Shown piece after piece: positions 1-12,282 of a stretch of DNA of 64,000 bases (the stretch's first letter is position 1; the number at the start of each line of letters is the position of its first letter). The notes under the pieces were generated by a model, which was not told the DNA's origin, searched no databases, and worked only from the letters and a program-made list of their open reading frames with translations. This DNA is from Dreissena polymorpha. Taxonomy: Eukaryota > Mollusca > Bivalvia > Myida > Dreissenidae. Made by a program: the position numbers and the translations under genes. The stretch lies in the NCBI RefSeq assembly GCF_020536995.1, contig NC_068358.1, forward strand, positions 41,990,319 through 42,054,318. The letters are read 5' to 3'.

Positions 1-4
1 GTGT

Positions 5-108
5 AATTATTTCTAAGAGATGAACCCGAGTTGGGGCTTAAACTTGCCAACCCATGAGCGAGTCAGAGATCAGCACTCTACCGGTTTAGCTGGCCGGGGT
101 AAGCTGTC
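5..108 (-). pseudogene. tRNA-like head of a SINE
   Basis: Read on the minus strand this stretch starts with a tRNA-like 5' arm (GCCGGCCAGCTAAACCGG) and continues with a degenerate T-arm-like segment. The anticodon region is not recognisable and the RNA polymerase III B box is poor. It is probably the tRNA-derived head of a SINE that runs off the left edge of the window. Confidence 0.3.
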
Positions 109-918
109 GGTCAAAAGCTATTCATAGCTTAAGTTATAATGTTTGTATACCATACCGACAATAAATAAATATTGATTTGATTTGATTTGGGGGACTTACT
201 TTTGCTTAATAATGATCTTAAATAATATTATAGTTGTCAACAATATGATTTTTATGTATTTTAAAAACACAACAAGTTAGGCTTGCAACAGAACTAATAA
301 AAATATATGGATTATTATACAATTTACAAATCAAACATATTTAACTAAAATTAGGTTTGCAACAGAACTAATAAAAATATATAAATTATTAATTTATTAT
401 ACAATTTACAAATCAAACATATTAATCAATAAAGTAGTCTTAGGTTTACTGAAATGTGCAAATACCAATTGGTTTTTATTTCTGAAAATTTAGAAAAATG
501 AGCTAAAATAAAAAAGGTTTAATTTTAATAAGTGGGTGTGTTTAAATTAACTTGCACTCAAAAATTATAAGAGTCTGGAGTTGTTTTAATTTCTGACAGG
601 TTTCTGCACACCGTACAGTAAGGTATGATCCTGTTATTTTTGTCAGTAGTTAATTACAGCGCCGTTAATTACAATGGTACTGAACTATTATCGAGCAGAT
701 GGTCGTTGAACGTTATAATAAAAATAAAGATTGCTTTTATTAGTTACAAATCGGCAATTTATCGCTTTTATTTTATTTATAAAGTCAATATAGCGGATAG
801 GTAAGGTGTGTATACTGTAGAGCGAATACTGGCAGAACCCCCCCCCCCCCCCGAACCCTTAATCTCGCGTTATCTCGGCAGTCTCGTTAAGCGTGATTTA
901 ACAATGTCGAAATCGTGA
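109..918. other. Non-coding AT-rich stretch with a LINE/SINE-like tail and a C run
   Basis: Positions 155-190 hold an AATAAATAAA / TTGATTTGATTTG tail of the kind found at 3' ends of retroposed elements. An imperfect direct repeat of about 60 bp lies at 275-330 and 347-420 (both contain CAACAGAACTAATAAAAATA). A run of 14 C bases lies near 839-852. I see no gene. Confidence 0.4.
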
Positions 919-2092
919 ATAATGAAAAAAATAATTTGGGGAGTTCTTATGTTATAGTTAGATTTTGTGACATTTAAAGGATTGCTTATATAAAGTATAA
1001 AATAAACCCTTGACTATATGGGAGCACTGATGGCCCATTTGTTTAAGCTTTTACTCCAAGGGTCAGTGGATCGAGCCCAGTTAAGGAAGACTTCCTTTCT
1101 TTTTTAATTTTTTTTTTATTGAGGTATTTTGCTCAAATATTTACTTATCAATTTAAAGTATTTAATAGCAAACTTCAATACATGTCTAATCTGTGAAAAC
1201 GTCCCTTTGAAATTGCTAGTTTTCCTCTTACATGCCCTTGTATTTTAAGATAGAATACTTTCCTCTCCAGAGGAAAGAGGTATGGGTTTGAATCCCATCG
1301 GGGGCTTCAGAGGATGATTCATTTTGAGACAAATGTTAATATTTGCTTTAGTGTATCCCAAAATTAGCCTAATATTAAATATATATCTGTGAAAGATAAT
1401 TCAAAATAATGTTTGTTTCTATAAACATTGTGATCCATGGACATGAACATTCAATTATGCAAGAAACATGTATGATTTGAGGGAAGAATACGACAGCAAA
1501 CTTAGAATGGACATTCATTTAAGATTGTTAAGTAACTAAAACTATAAATGTTGTAAAGCTTTAAATTGTGTGTGACGTCCTTGCTTCTGGACAGCAGAAC
1601 AGTTTAGGCATAAATGATTACTCTTTTTCTTTAGAATCAACATTGATGCATTATTACTTAAGCAAAGTTGAACTTTTTAAAAACTCGATGAATTGGGAAC
1701 TGAATTTTTCATGTTCGTTACCAGTACTGAACATAATGGTACTGGTGAACAAATGCCTTCTCTCTTTACACTCTACAGGGAGATGGTGTTTTTCATAAAT
1801 ATCCAGGTTAATTTGTATAAATACCGGGTAAGACGTCGTATCATATTTATATACATGTAAGCTATATATTTATGATGATGACATTTTGTGTTTCGCTGTA
1901 AATTTACAGAGAAAATATACTACAGCCGCATGTCACCAGAGTTGTTAAAAGGGCATTTAGACAGTATTGTCCATGACTTTTGCCCATTTAGACATATTCT
2001 TATAAACAAGAGGGCCGCGATGGCCCTGTATCGCTCCACTGCTAAAAAAAGGCTGAAACAAATATTCTCAGCATGTGCAAATACTTAAGTAT

Positions 2093-4825
2093 AGACCCTA
2101 TTTAAGTCAATGTACACTTTTGTGACCCCCTGGTCTGGGTCAAAAACCCCAGGGGCATAATTTGAGCAAACTTCGTAGAGGACTACTATATCTCACTACA
2201 TACAAAATGTGGTAGACCTAGGTCCTAGAGTTAAGGATAAGAATATGTTAACAGTTTTCACAAACTAAGCAAGATATAAGCGTATAATAAAATGTTCAAT
2301 TTTGTGACCCGCGGGTCAGGGTCAAATTTGACCCAAAGGGCATAGTTTGAACAAACTTGGTAGAGGACTATTAGATGTCACTACATACCAAATTTGATAG
2401 CCCTAGGCCGGATGGTTATGTACAAAAATATATTTTAAGTTTTCACAAAATAGGCCACATATAAGCATATGTTCAATTTTGTGACCCTCTGGACAGGGTC
2501 AAACTTGACCCCAGAGGCATAATTTGAACAAACTTTGTAGAGGACTATAAGATGTCACTACATACCAAATTTGGTAGCCCTAGGCCCAATGGATATGGAC
2601 AAAAGATTTTTAAAGTTTTCACAAAATGAGCACTTTATAAGCATGTATTCAATTTTGTGAACCCCGGAACAGGGTCAAACTTGACCCCAGGGGCATAATT
2701 TGAACAAACTTGGTAGAGGACTATAAGATGTCACTACATACCAAATTTGGTAGCCCTAGGCCCAATGGTAATGGACAAGAAGGTTTTAAATTTTCACAAA
2801 AAATTAGGCCTTTATAAGCATATATTCAATTTTGTGACCCCCGGTGCAGTTTCAAATTTGACCCCAGGGGCATAATGTGCACAAACTAAGAAGAGCACTA
2901 TTACATGTCACTACTTACCAAATGGTAGCCCTATGCCATACAGTTATGGACAAGAAGTTTTTAAAGTTTTCACAAAATATGCCTTATATAAGCATATGTT
3001 CAATTTTGTGACCCTCGGGACAGGGTCAAACTTGACCCCAGAGGCATAATTTGAACAAACTTTGTAGAGGACTATAAGATGTCACTACATACCAAATTTG
3101 GTAGCCCTAGGCCTAATGGTAATGGACAAGAAGGTTTTAAATTTTCACAAAAAATTAGGCCTTTATAAGCATATATTCAATTTTGTGACCCCCGGTGCAG
3201 TTTCAAATTTGACCCCAGTGGCATAATGTGCACAAACTAAGAAGAGAACTATTACATGTCACTACATACCAAATGGTAGCCCTATGCCATACAGTTATGG
3301 ACAAGAAGTTTTTAAAGTTTTCACAAAATAGGCCATATATAAGCATATGTTCAATTTTGTGACCCTCGGGACAGGGTCAAACTTGACCCCAGAGGCATAA
3401 TTTAAACAAACTTTGTAGAGGACTATAAGATGTCACTACATACCAAATTTGGTAGCCCTAGGCCCAATGGATATGGACAAAAGATTTTTAAAGTTTTCAC
3501 GAAATAAGCACTTTATAAGCATATATTCAATTTTGTGAACCCCGGAACAGGGTCAAACTTGACCCCAGGGGCATAATTTGAAAAAACTTGGTAGAGGACT
3601 ATAAGATGTCACTACATACCAAATTTGGTAGCCCTAGGCCCAATGGTAATGGACAAGAAGGTTTTAAATTTCCACAAAAAATTAGGCCTTTATAAGCATA
3701 TATTCAATTTTGTGACCCCCGGTGCAGTTTCAAATTTGACCCCAGGGGCATAATGTGCACAAACTAAGAAGAGAACTATTACATGTCACTACTTATCAAA
3801 TGGTAGCCCTATGCCATACAGTTATGGACAAGAAGTTTTTAAAGTTTTCACAAAATATGCCTTATATAAGCATATGTTCAATTTTGTGACCCTCGGGACA
3901 GGGTCAAACTTGACCCCAGAGGCATAATTTGAACAAACTTTGTAGAGGACTATAAGATGTCACTACATACCAAATTTGGTAGCCCTAGGCCCAATGGATA
4001 TGGACATAAGATTTTTAAAGTTTTCACAATATAAGCACTTTATAAGCATATATTCAATTTTGTGAACCCCAGAACAGGGTCAAACTTGACCCCAGGGGCA
4101 TAATTTGAACAAACTTGGTAGAGGACTTTATATGCCACTACATACCAAATTTGGTAGCCCTAGGCCCAACGGATATGGACAAGAAATTTTTAAAGTTTTT
4201 ACAAAAAAGGCCTTATATAAGCATATGTTCAATGTTGTGACCCTCGGGGCAGGGTCAAACTTGACCCCAGGGGCATAGTTTGAACAAACTTGGTAGAGGA
4301 CTATCAGATGCCACTACATACCAAAATTGGTAGCCCTAGGCCCAATGGTAATGGACAAGAAGTTTTTAAAGTTTTTACAAAATAGGCCTTATATACGCAT
4401 ATGTTCAATTTTGTGACCCCCGGGGCAGTGTCAAATTTGACCCCAGGGGCATAATTTGAACAAATTTGGTAAAAGACTATTTGATGTCTCTACATACCAA
4501 ATTTGATAGCCCTAGGCTTAATGGTTATCGACGAAGAGGTTTTGAAAGTTTTCAAAAAATAGGCCTTCATTAAGCAATTTTCAATTTTGTGACCCCCAGG
4601 GCAGGGTCGAATTTGACCCCAGGGACATAATTTGAACAAATTTGGTAGAGGACTATTAGATGTCTCTACATACCAAATTTGATAGCCCTAGGCAGAATTG
4701 GTTATGTGCGAGAAGATTTTGAAAGTTTTCACAAAAAAGGCCTTAAATAAGAAATTTTCAATTTTGTGACCCCCGGGGCAGGGTCAAATTTGACCCAGGG
4801 GCATAATTTGAACAAATTTGGCGAG
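2093..4825 (+). repeat. ~176 bp tandem array (about 15 units)
   Basis: Units share CAATTTTGTGACCCC, a GGGTCAAATTTGACCCCAGG core, CATAATTTGAACAAACTTGG, and TACCAAATTTGGTAGCCC. The period is about 175-180 bp. Variants at the GTGACCC..CAGGGTC position mark sub-families: a 'CTCGGGACAGG' type, a 'GAACCCCGGAACAGG' type and a 'CCCCGGTGCAGTTTC' type. These recur in an ordered pattern between 2480 and 4100, which shows recent local amplification of multi-unit blocks. Confidence 0.9.
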
Positions 4826-4989
4826 TTGAGCTAAAAACTGATTCTTTGTTTAGCATGCAAAGGGGATGGAGGAACATTTGTTAGTGCCTTTTTAAAAAGT
4901 TGTTTCAGTGTGTGGAAACTTAAGTTTAAAAATGTATACACAATGCCTAATATGTGGCAAATTCCAACAATGTCTGTGGTTTTTCATGT

Positions 4990-5200
4990 AAAAATAAGAG
5001 ATGTGTTTGTCAGAAACATAATGCCCCCTATTGCACCGCTTTGAAGCCATATTTTATACCTTTAAGGATGACCTTAACTTTTCAGTACTCAAAATGTGCA
5101 GCTCCATGAGATACACATGTATGCCAAATACCAAGTTGCTATCTTCAATATTGCAAAAGTTATAGGAAATGTTTAAGTTTTCGGACAGACAGTTAGCACA
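4990..5200 (-). repeat. Dispersed repeat fragment (same family as 27375-27775)
   Basis: On the minus strand it reads from a CTGTCCGAAAACTT-like start through TTGCAATATTGAAGATAGC and a cytosine-poor middle to a TAGGGGGCATTATGTTTCTG end. The same ordered blocks occur on the plus strand at 27375-27775, and the duplicate copy lies at about 12450-12660. It is non-coding. Confidence 0.6.
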
Positions 5201-5584
5201 TATAAGTTGGTTTTAAAAATTCACTGAGTGTAAACATTGGGCACTTATATAGCTCAAAGTTACCGGGAAACAAATTCTTGTGTTCTGATTTACATACATG
5301 TATTTACACTTGCAAAATTCAAAGTTAAGAATGGTAATTGTTCTCTTATTGCCAACAACTGCATAAATCTCAACATTGTAAACTGGTTGTTTTGTCTTTA
5401 TTACTACTTTTGTACATTCTTTTGTATTGCCCTCTTTATATTAACTTTCAACATATATATTATATCCAGTAATTGTAGATATCAGATGTTTTGTGATGTA
5501 AATGTGTAGGGTTCTTGTTACTTGTCACACCCATTTCCATTTCATAATGCCTTAACACTGATATAGGATATTAGTGATTTTTGA

Positions 5585-6650
5585 TTATTGTATTTATGTA
5601 AACTTATTCTATATGCTGATGAAAGTGTCATCCTTTATTTTCACAAAGATCCTAGTATCATAAGTAGTGTTTTTTGTAAAGAACTTGAAAATTATATTAA
5701 ATGGTTAGTGGATAACAAACTGTCTTTACACCTTGGAAAAACTGAATGTATAGTGTTTGGTTCAAAAAGGAAATTATCTAAACTTCATAATTTTAATGTA
5801 AAATGTAATGATCACACTATTGTTTCTCAATCATCTGTTGAACACCTTGGTTCAATATTCGACACTGATCTTTCTGCTACATCTATTGTTAACCAGGTTT
5901 TCCGAAGGAAAAAACTGGTTATTAGATTGGCGAATGCGGGCGGGCTGGCGGGCTGGCTGGCTGGCGGGCTGGCGGGCTGGCGGAATAAGCTTGTCCGGGC
6001 CATAACTATGTCGTTCATTGTCAGATTTTAAAATCATTTGGCACATTTGTTCACCATCATTGGACGGTGTGTCGCGCGAAATAATTACGTCAATATCTCC
6101 AAGGTCAAGGTCACACTTTGAGTTCAAAGGTCAAAAATGGCCATAAATGAGCTTGTCCGAGCCATAACTATGTCGTTCATCGTCAGATTTTAAAATCATT
6201 TGGCACATTTGTTCACCATCATTGGACGGTGTGTCGCGCGAAATAATTACGTCGATATCTCCAAGGTCAAGGTCACACTTTGAGTTCAAAGGTCAAAAAT
6301 GGCCATAAATGAGCTTGTCCTGGCCATAACTATGTCATTCATTGTGAGATTTTAAAATCATTTGGCACATTTGTTCACCATCATGGGACGGTGTGTCCCA
6401 CGAAAGAATCACGTCAATATCTCCAATGTCAAGGTCGCCACGACTAAAAATAGATTTAAAAAAAAAATAAAAAACTTACAAAGGGGGTTAATTTTTTTTG
6501 GTCATTTCAAAAGTTCAGTTTGAGTTTTCTCCCTTTATCAGATTTTTTTTTCACAATGAAAACCTGGTTTTGTGACAATTTTGTCCCTTGTTAATAATAT
6601 TATTAAAAAGGTGAACTCAAATATAAGATTCTTCAGGGGCGTAGCTAGCA
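5585..6650 (+). pseudogene. LINE reverse-transcriptase fragment (copy 1)
   Basis: The frame at 5588-5892 encodes LILYADESVILYFHKDPS, then WLVDNKLSLHLGKTECIVFG and VEHLGSIFDTDLSA. These are the YADD catalytic box (here YADE, so the second Asp is lost) and the following thumb-side motifs of non-LTR retrotransposon reverse transcriptases of the CR1/Jockey type. The frame would continue into NNIIKKVN at about 6595, but a 702 bp element splits it after ATCTATTGTTAA. Both ends of the LINE are missing, so this is a dead fragment. The duplicate lies at about 13062-13400. Confidence 0.75.
5893..6587 (-). mobile_element. Non-autonomous element inserted in the LINE fragment
   Basis: Copy 2 of the duplicated block reads TCTATTGTTAATAATATT without a break. 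In copy 1 the site TTGTTAA occurs on both sides of this insert (5886-5892 and 6588-6594), a 7 bp target-site duplication. The insert holds a short GCGGGCTGGCGGGC-type GC-rich tandem tract (5936-5982). About 2.6 units of a ~175 bp repeat follow, each with GAGCTTGTCC, CATTTGGCACATTTG and TCCAAGGTCAAGGTC. CCAGGTTTTC lies at the left end, with its complement near the right end (6559-6567). There is no coding capacity. Confidence 0.8.
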
Positions 6651-7674
6651 TTTTTTTAGCTGTAGGCCCGAATATGTTACATGAAAACATACATCTAAAT
6701 GTGATAACAAGATAATAGTATAACCAGTGCTCTCTAATAATATATGCTAATTACTATTTGATCTCAAGACTATAGTCTCAAGTTTAAATGAATGATATTT
6801 TTATGTGTATTAATGCCACCATTTTTGTACATTTGCCACCCATATAATTATAGGACCCTATTGGAAATAAGTTGCAAAACTTTCATGGGAAATCCTGTGG
6901 TATATATATCATGTCTTGATTTCAACATCTTGTAACTACTTGTTATTTCAGATCTCTGCTAAATACACTGACTAGTTACTTGTAACTGAATTTAACTGAT
7001 TAAATTTGACTGTGATATTCAAAATGTGATCTATCACTGCATTGTGATCCAAAACCTGTGATAATTGTTTTCCAATTGTTAAATGTTGTAAATTGACTGT
7101 ATTGTATGATCTGTACTTGTATGACATATATATACATATGCATGAATAAATCAATATTTAGAAAAGTGTGACTGACACTGTTTCCAGACATATTACAGTT
7201 AAATTACTTCATGTCAGTAATGGCAGTCAGGGATGGAAAATATCTTTTTACAATTGTTGCCTGCACTGTCAACCATATTTAGTGTTTTTGTTTCCCATCT
7301 AAAGAGCACCGACCCAAAACCATGGGCTGTGATATGTATCTTAAAGTTTCTTAAAAGATAAATAATATAAATTTTAACAACACCACTGCTCAGTTTTAAC
7401 ATTTCCAATACAGTATGTCTTATTTTGAGAGGCCATTCTGAATTGAGTTCATTTCCAAGGGCAAAGTTATGCCTTAATATATTAATATTACCAAACTGAA
7501 CATTGTTACACTGTCCCTAATTTTAATGGCACTGGATTGTTTAAGGCTTTGAAAAGCTAGTTGCCTGGCCGGGATAACAACATCTGGAATTAAAATGCCT
7601 AGGATAAAATATAAACAATATCTGCCAGAAGTACTGTAGGGTTGCCATCATCAAATGTAAAGAAAGAATCGTTT

Positions 7675-8232
7675 TTCAAATTCAATCAAGCCCCACTCAT
7701 TCCATTCCATGAAATCTTTCAGGTTTCTAAATACTGATAATAGCCCCACTGAGGGCCGTATGGCTATGGTCCATATACAGTTTGTGACTGCCTGGCTGGT
7801 CACTATAATGCCATTGGGACCAACGTGGAGTTTACTATTTCTTATATTACACTGAAGAGTTTTCTCTGTACCACTGTACAGTGTTGTACGATTGTTTATG
7901 GTACAGAACATAAACATATTGATTAAATCTCAAAGTTTGTCGCCTGCAGCCTGCAGCAATGAATATAATTTAAGAAATATTGATTCTTTTAAGTTTGAAT
8001 AATGCTGTTGTTTTCACTTCAATAAACAACTAATTGGCTTTCTTAAAATTTATTAAAATTTGAATATTTTGCATGCAATAATACCTAATTTTAAACAATA
8101 ACATTAATAAATATTATATTATATTACTCCTTAAAGATATTGGTCCTTATATATCAATATTATCGGTTGATTTAGTGCACTTTTATTGGTGTGTAACCCG
8201 AACTATATTTTCGGTGTAATATCTTCCGCCTA
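7675..8232. other. Unique spacer after duplicated block 1
   Basis: This is single-copy DNA in the window. A minus-strand frame of 88 codons (7651-7917) crosses the duplication boundary. It resembles no family I know and shows no clear splice sites, so I do not call it a gene. The rest is AT-rich with no signal. Confidence 0.4.
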
Positions 8233-8331
8233 GAGGCGTTAGACATATCCAATCGGGACTCCTCGGACAATTCCGCCATAACGGCGATCGTCTCTCGGGT
8301 GTATTTGGTGGAAGGATATGTCTAACGCCTC
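8233..8331. mobile_element. 99 bp hairpin MITE with 18 bp perfect inverted ends
   Basis: GAGGCGTTAGACATATCC at 8233-8250 is exactly mirrored by its reverse complement at 8314-8331. It sits at the point where homology with the GLMP upstream region breaks. DNA left of it (CGGTGT at about 8211) again resembles the GLMP promoter side, so it may be an insertion within that duplicated segment. No clear target-site duplication was found. Confidence 0.5.
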
Positions 8332-8701
8332 CAATCTGAACGCATCGGACAGTGGGCTACACCACACCGTCTCTCTGATGTACGTTGGCGGCCGTCATAT
8401 TGGATTTGGAACTACTTTAGAAAACAAGATGGCGGCCCCCTCGTAAAGATGAAAAATTAAACGTTTGTTTTAGCTTGTCTTTTTCAAGATTACATTCTTT
8501 AAGTATTAATTTAATGTAGATCTGTGAATTCCAACAACGTACTTAAAAACTTGTTAAAGCTTAAAGATGCCATTACTGACATACGTCAGAGACGTAGATC
8601 TACGTCTCTGCATACGTGTAACTGATAGGAGTACTTATAAGTTATAGTATTGACATCGAGTAAATTTAAAAATTAAATCGACTGTTTTCGTTATATTTTG
8701 T
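8330..8701 (-). repeat. Inverted duplicate of the GLMP upstream flank (arm A)
   Basis: The reverse complement of this segment matches 14460-14794, from TCCAATCTGAACGCATCGG through AACAAGATGGCGGCCCCCTC to GTTTTCGTTATATTTTGT. It carries a 31 bp extra piece (8587-8617) absent from the other arm. The matching arm ends six bases before the TATA-like box of GLMP, so no exon or core promoter is copied here. Confidence 0.85.
8587..8610. repeat. 24 bp perfect palindrome flanked by 7 bp direct repeats
   Basis: CAGAGACGTAGA is followed directly by its own reverse complement. CATACGT stands on both sides (8580-8586 and 8611-8617), while the inverted partner at 14460-14794 has a single uninterrupted CATACGT. 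This is what a micro-insertion or the footprint left by an excised element with inverted ends would look like. Confidence 0.75.
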
Positions 8702-8731
8702 CAATGGTTCAGCCATTTGAGGGTTACTTTT

Positions 8732-9155
8732 GCGCGATTGGTCATTGTCGGCTCGGGTACTACTTACATGTACCCCGGGTACTCTTAACTCTTAAGTATA
8801 CTTACATGTACCCCGGGTACGGTAAATATACTTAATCGAACCCGGTCGATTTTAGACTGTACCCGAGTTATATTCCCGCCCAAAATCCGATGTCGTAAAA
8901 CGCGCTGCCGATTATCTTAAAAAACTTCTCTTTTAACATCAACAAGAGTTTCAATAATATAGAGGCCATCTTACAAAAAATTGACATACATGTGAATATA
9001 ATAATTTTCAAAAAGTAGCCAACAAAGACCGATTTAGCGTTACATTTCCCGGGTACGTTTTAGTATATTTACCGTACCTGGGGTACATGTAAGTATACTT
9101 AAGAGTACCCGGGGTACATGTAAGTAGTACCCGAGCCAACAATGACCAATGGAGC
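8732..9155. mobile_element. 424 bp MITE with ~100 bp inverted ends and 9 bp target-site duplication
   Basis: GTTACTTTT occurs at 8723-8731 and again at 9156-9164, directly outside inverted ends that begin GCGCGATTGGTCATTG on the left and GCTCCATTGGTCATTG on the right arm. The arms share GGCTCGGGTAC and two TACATGTACCCCGGGTAC-type blocks. A 9 bp target duplication with long inverted ends fits the Mutator (MULE) superfamily. No transposase frame is present. Confidence 0.8.
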
Positions 9156-10424
9156 GTTACTTTTATATTTTTATTCAATTTTATTCTTTTTTTTATATTG
9201 CAGCTTTTTAGATCCAATGTTTGCATTTATCAATATAGCATAGAGTCTATAATGAAAAAAATATTTTGGGGAGTTCTTATGTTATAGTTAGATTTTGTGA
9301 CATTTAAAGGATTGCTTATATAAAGTATTAATAAACCACTGACTATATGGGAGCACTGATGGCCCATTGGTTTAAGCTTTTACTTCAAGGGTCAGTGGAT
9401 CGAGCCCAGTTAAGACTTCCTTTCTTTTTTTTTTCTTTTTTTTTTTTTGAGGTTTTTTGATCAAATGTTTACTTATCAATTTAAAGTATTTAATAACAAA
9501 CTTCAATACATGTCTAATCTGTGAAAACGTCCCTTTGAAATTGCTAGTTTTCCTCTTACATGCCCTTGTATTTTAAGATAGAATACTTTCCTCTCCAGAG
9601 GAAAGAGGTATGGGTTTGAATCCCATCGGGGGCTTCAGAGGATGATTCATTTTGAGACAAATGTTAATATTTGCTTTAGTGTATCCCAAAATTAGCCTAA
9701 TATTAAATATATAACTGTAAAAGATAATTCAAAATAATGTTTGTTTCTATATACATTGTGATCCATGGACATGAACATTCAATTATGCAAGAAACATGTA
9801 TGATTTGAGGGAAGAATACGACAGCAAACTTAGAATAAACATTCATTTAAGATTGTTAAGTAACCCTAACTATAAATGTTGTAAAGCTTAAAATTGTGTA
9901 TGACGTCCTTGCTTCTGGACAGCAGAACAGTTTAGGCATAAATGATTACTCTTTTTCTTTAGAATCAACATTGGTGCATTATTACTTAAGTAAAGTTGAA
10001 CTTTTTTAAAACTCGATGAATCGGGAACTGAATTTTTCATGTTCGTTACCAGTACTGAACATAATGTTACTGGTGAACAAATGCCTTTTCTCTTTACACT
10101 CTACAGGGAGATGGTGTTTTTCATAAATATCCAGGTTAATTTGTATAAATACCGGGTAAGACCTCGTATCATATTTATATACATGTAAGCTATACATTTA
10201 TGATGATGACATTTTGTGTTTCGCTGTAAATTTACAGAGAAATTCAATATACTACAGCCGCATGTCACCAGAGTTGTTAAAAGGGCATTTAGACAGTATT
10301 GTCCCTGACTTTTGCCCATTTTACACATTCTTATAAACAAGAAGGCCACGATGGCCCTGTATCGCTCCACTGCTGAAAAAAAGGCTGAAAGAAATATTCT
10401 CGGCATGTGCAAATACTTAAGTAT

Positions 10425-12282
10425 AGGCCCTATTTAAGCACATGTACACTTTTGTGACCCCCTGGGCTGGGTCAAAAAACCCAGGGGCATAATTTGAGCA
10501 CACTTTGTAGAGGACTACTATACCTCACTACATACAAAATGTGGTAGACCTAGGTCCTAGAGTTAAGGATAAGAATATGTTAACAGTTTTCACAAAATAA
10601 GCAAGATATAAGCGTATAATATAACGTTCAATTTTGTGACCCGCGGGTCAGGGTCAAATTTGACCCAAAGGGCATAATTTGAACAAACTTGGTGGAGGAC
10701 TATAAGATGTTACTGCATACCAAATTTGGTAGCCGTAGTCCGAATGGTTTTCAACAAGAAGATGTTTAAAGATTTCACAAAATGGGCGCTTTATAAGCAT
10801 TTACTCAATTTTGTGACCCCTGGGGCAGGGTCAAAGTTGACCCCAGAGGCATTATTTGAACAAATTTGGTAGAGGTTTATTAGATGCCACTACATACAAA
10901 ATTTGGTAGCCCTAGGCCCAATGGTTATGAACAAAAAGATTTTTAAAGTTTTCACAAAATAGGCCCCATATAAGCGTATGTTCAGTTTTGTGACCCCCCG
11001 GGCAGGGTCAAATTTGACCTAAGGGGCATAATTTGAATAAACTTGATAGAAAACTATTAGATGTCACTACATACCAAATTTGGTAGCCCTATGCCTTATG
11101 GTTAAGGACAAGAAGATATTTAAAGTTTTCACAAAATAGGCACTATATTAGCATATAATCGATTTTGTGGCCCCTAAGGCAGGGTCAAATTTGACCCCTG
11201 GGGCATAATTTGAACATACTAAGTAGAGGACTATACAATGTCACTACATACCAAATTGTGTAGCCCAAGGCCTAATGGTTATGGACAAGAATTTTTTTTT
11301 AAGTTTTCACAAAATAGGCATTATATAAGCATATGTTCAATTTTGTGACCCCCGGGGCAGGGTCAAATATGACCCCAGGGATAAAATTTGAACAAATTTG
11401 GTAGAGGACTATTAGATGTCACTACATTCCAAATTTGATAGCCCTAGGCCGGGTGGTTATGGACAAGAATATATTTGAAGTTTTCACAAAATAGGCCTTA
11501 TATAAGCATATGTTCAATTTTGTGACCACCCGGGGCAGGGTCAAATTTGACCCCAGGGATAAAATTTGAACAAATTAGGTAGAGAACTATAAGATGTCAC
11601 TACATACCAAATTTGGTAGCCCTAGGCCCAACGTTTATGGACAAGAAGTTTTTAAAGTTTTAACAAAAAAAGGCTTCATATAAGCTTATGTTCAATTTTG
11701 TGACCCCCAGGGCAGGGTCAAATTTGACCCCAGGGGCATAATTTGAACAAACTTGGTAGAGGACTATAAGATGTCACTACATAATAAATTTGGTAGCCTT
11801 AGGCCCAATGGATATGAACAAAAGATTTTTAAAGTTTTCACAAAATAAGCACTTTATAAGCATATATTCAATTTTGTGAACCCCGGAACAGGGTCAAACT
11901 TGACCCCAGGGGCATAATTTGAACAAACTTGGTAGAGGACTTTATATGCCACTACATACCAAATTTGGTAGCCCTAGGGCCCAATGGATATGGACAAGAA
12001 TTTTTTAAAGTTTTCACAAATAGGCCTTATATACGCATATGTTCAATTTTGTGACCCCTGGGGCAGTGTCAAATTTGACCCCAGGGGCATAATTTGAACA
12101 AATTTGGTAGAGGACTATTAGATGTCTCTACATACCAAATTTGATAGCCCTAGGCCCAATGGTTATGGGCGAGAAGATTTTGAAAGTGTTCACAAAATAG
12201 GCCTTAAATAAGCAATTTTCAATTTTGTGACCCCCGGGGCAGGGTCAAATTTGACCCAGGGGCATAATTTGAACAAATTTGG
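10425..12282 (+). repeat. ~176 bp tandem array in copy 2 (about 10-11 units)
   Basis: These are the same units as at 2093-4825. The 'GAACCCCGGAACAGG' variant appears once (about 11877) and the 'CCCCGGTGCAGTTTC' variant is absent, so the ordered multi-unit pattern of copy 1 is missing here. Confidence 0.9.

Larger units (their letters stand above)
919..7674 (+). repeat. Duplicated block, copy 1
   Basis: This block aligns end to end with 9249-14439 in direct orientation. Both copies start at ATAATGAAAAAAATA, both include a tRNA-like patch (about 1016-1085 and 9346-9412), a ~176 bp tandem array, a LINE reverse-transcriptase fragment and a shared unique tail ending AGAAAGAATCGTTT. Copy 1 is about 1.56 kb longer. 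A ~702 bp insertion (5893-6594) and about five extra array units account for nearly all of the difference. No host gene is visible inside; short open frames fall in the repeats. Confidence 0.85.

Noticed and set aside
1016-1085. tRNA-like patch in the duplicated block (also at about 9346-9412)
   Set aside because: It has an acceptable B-box-like GGATCGAGCCC but no pairing acceptor or anticodon stem; treated as part of the repeat.
7651-7917. Minus-strand frame of 88 codons
   Set aside because: It crosses the duplication boundary, so its C-terminus is repeat-derived; no homologue or splice sites recognised.
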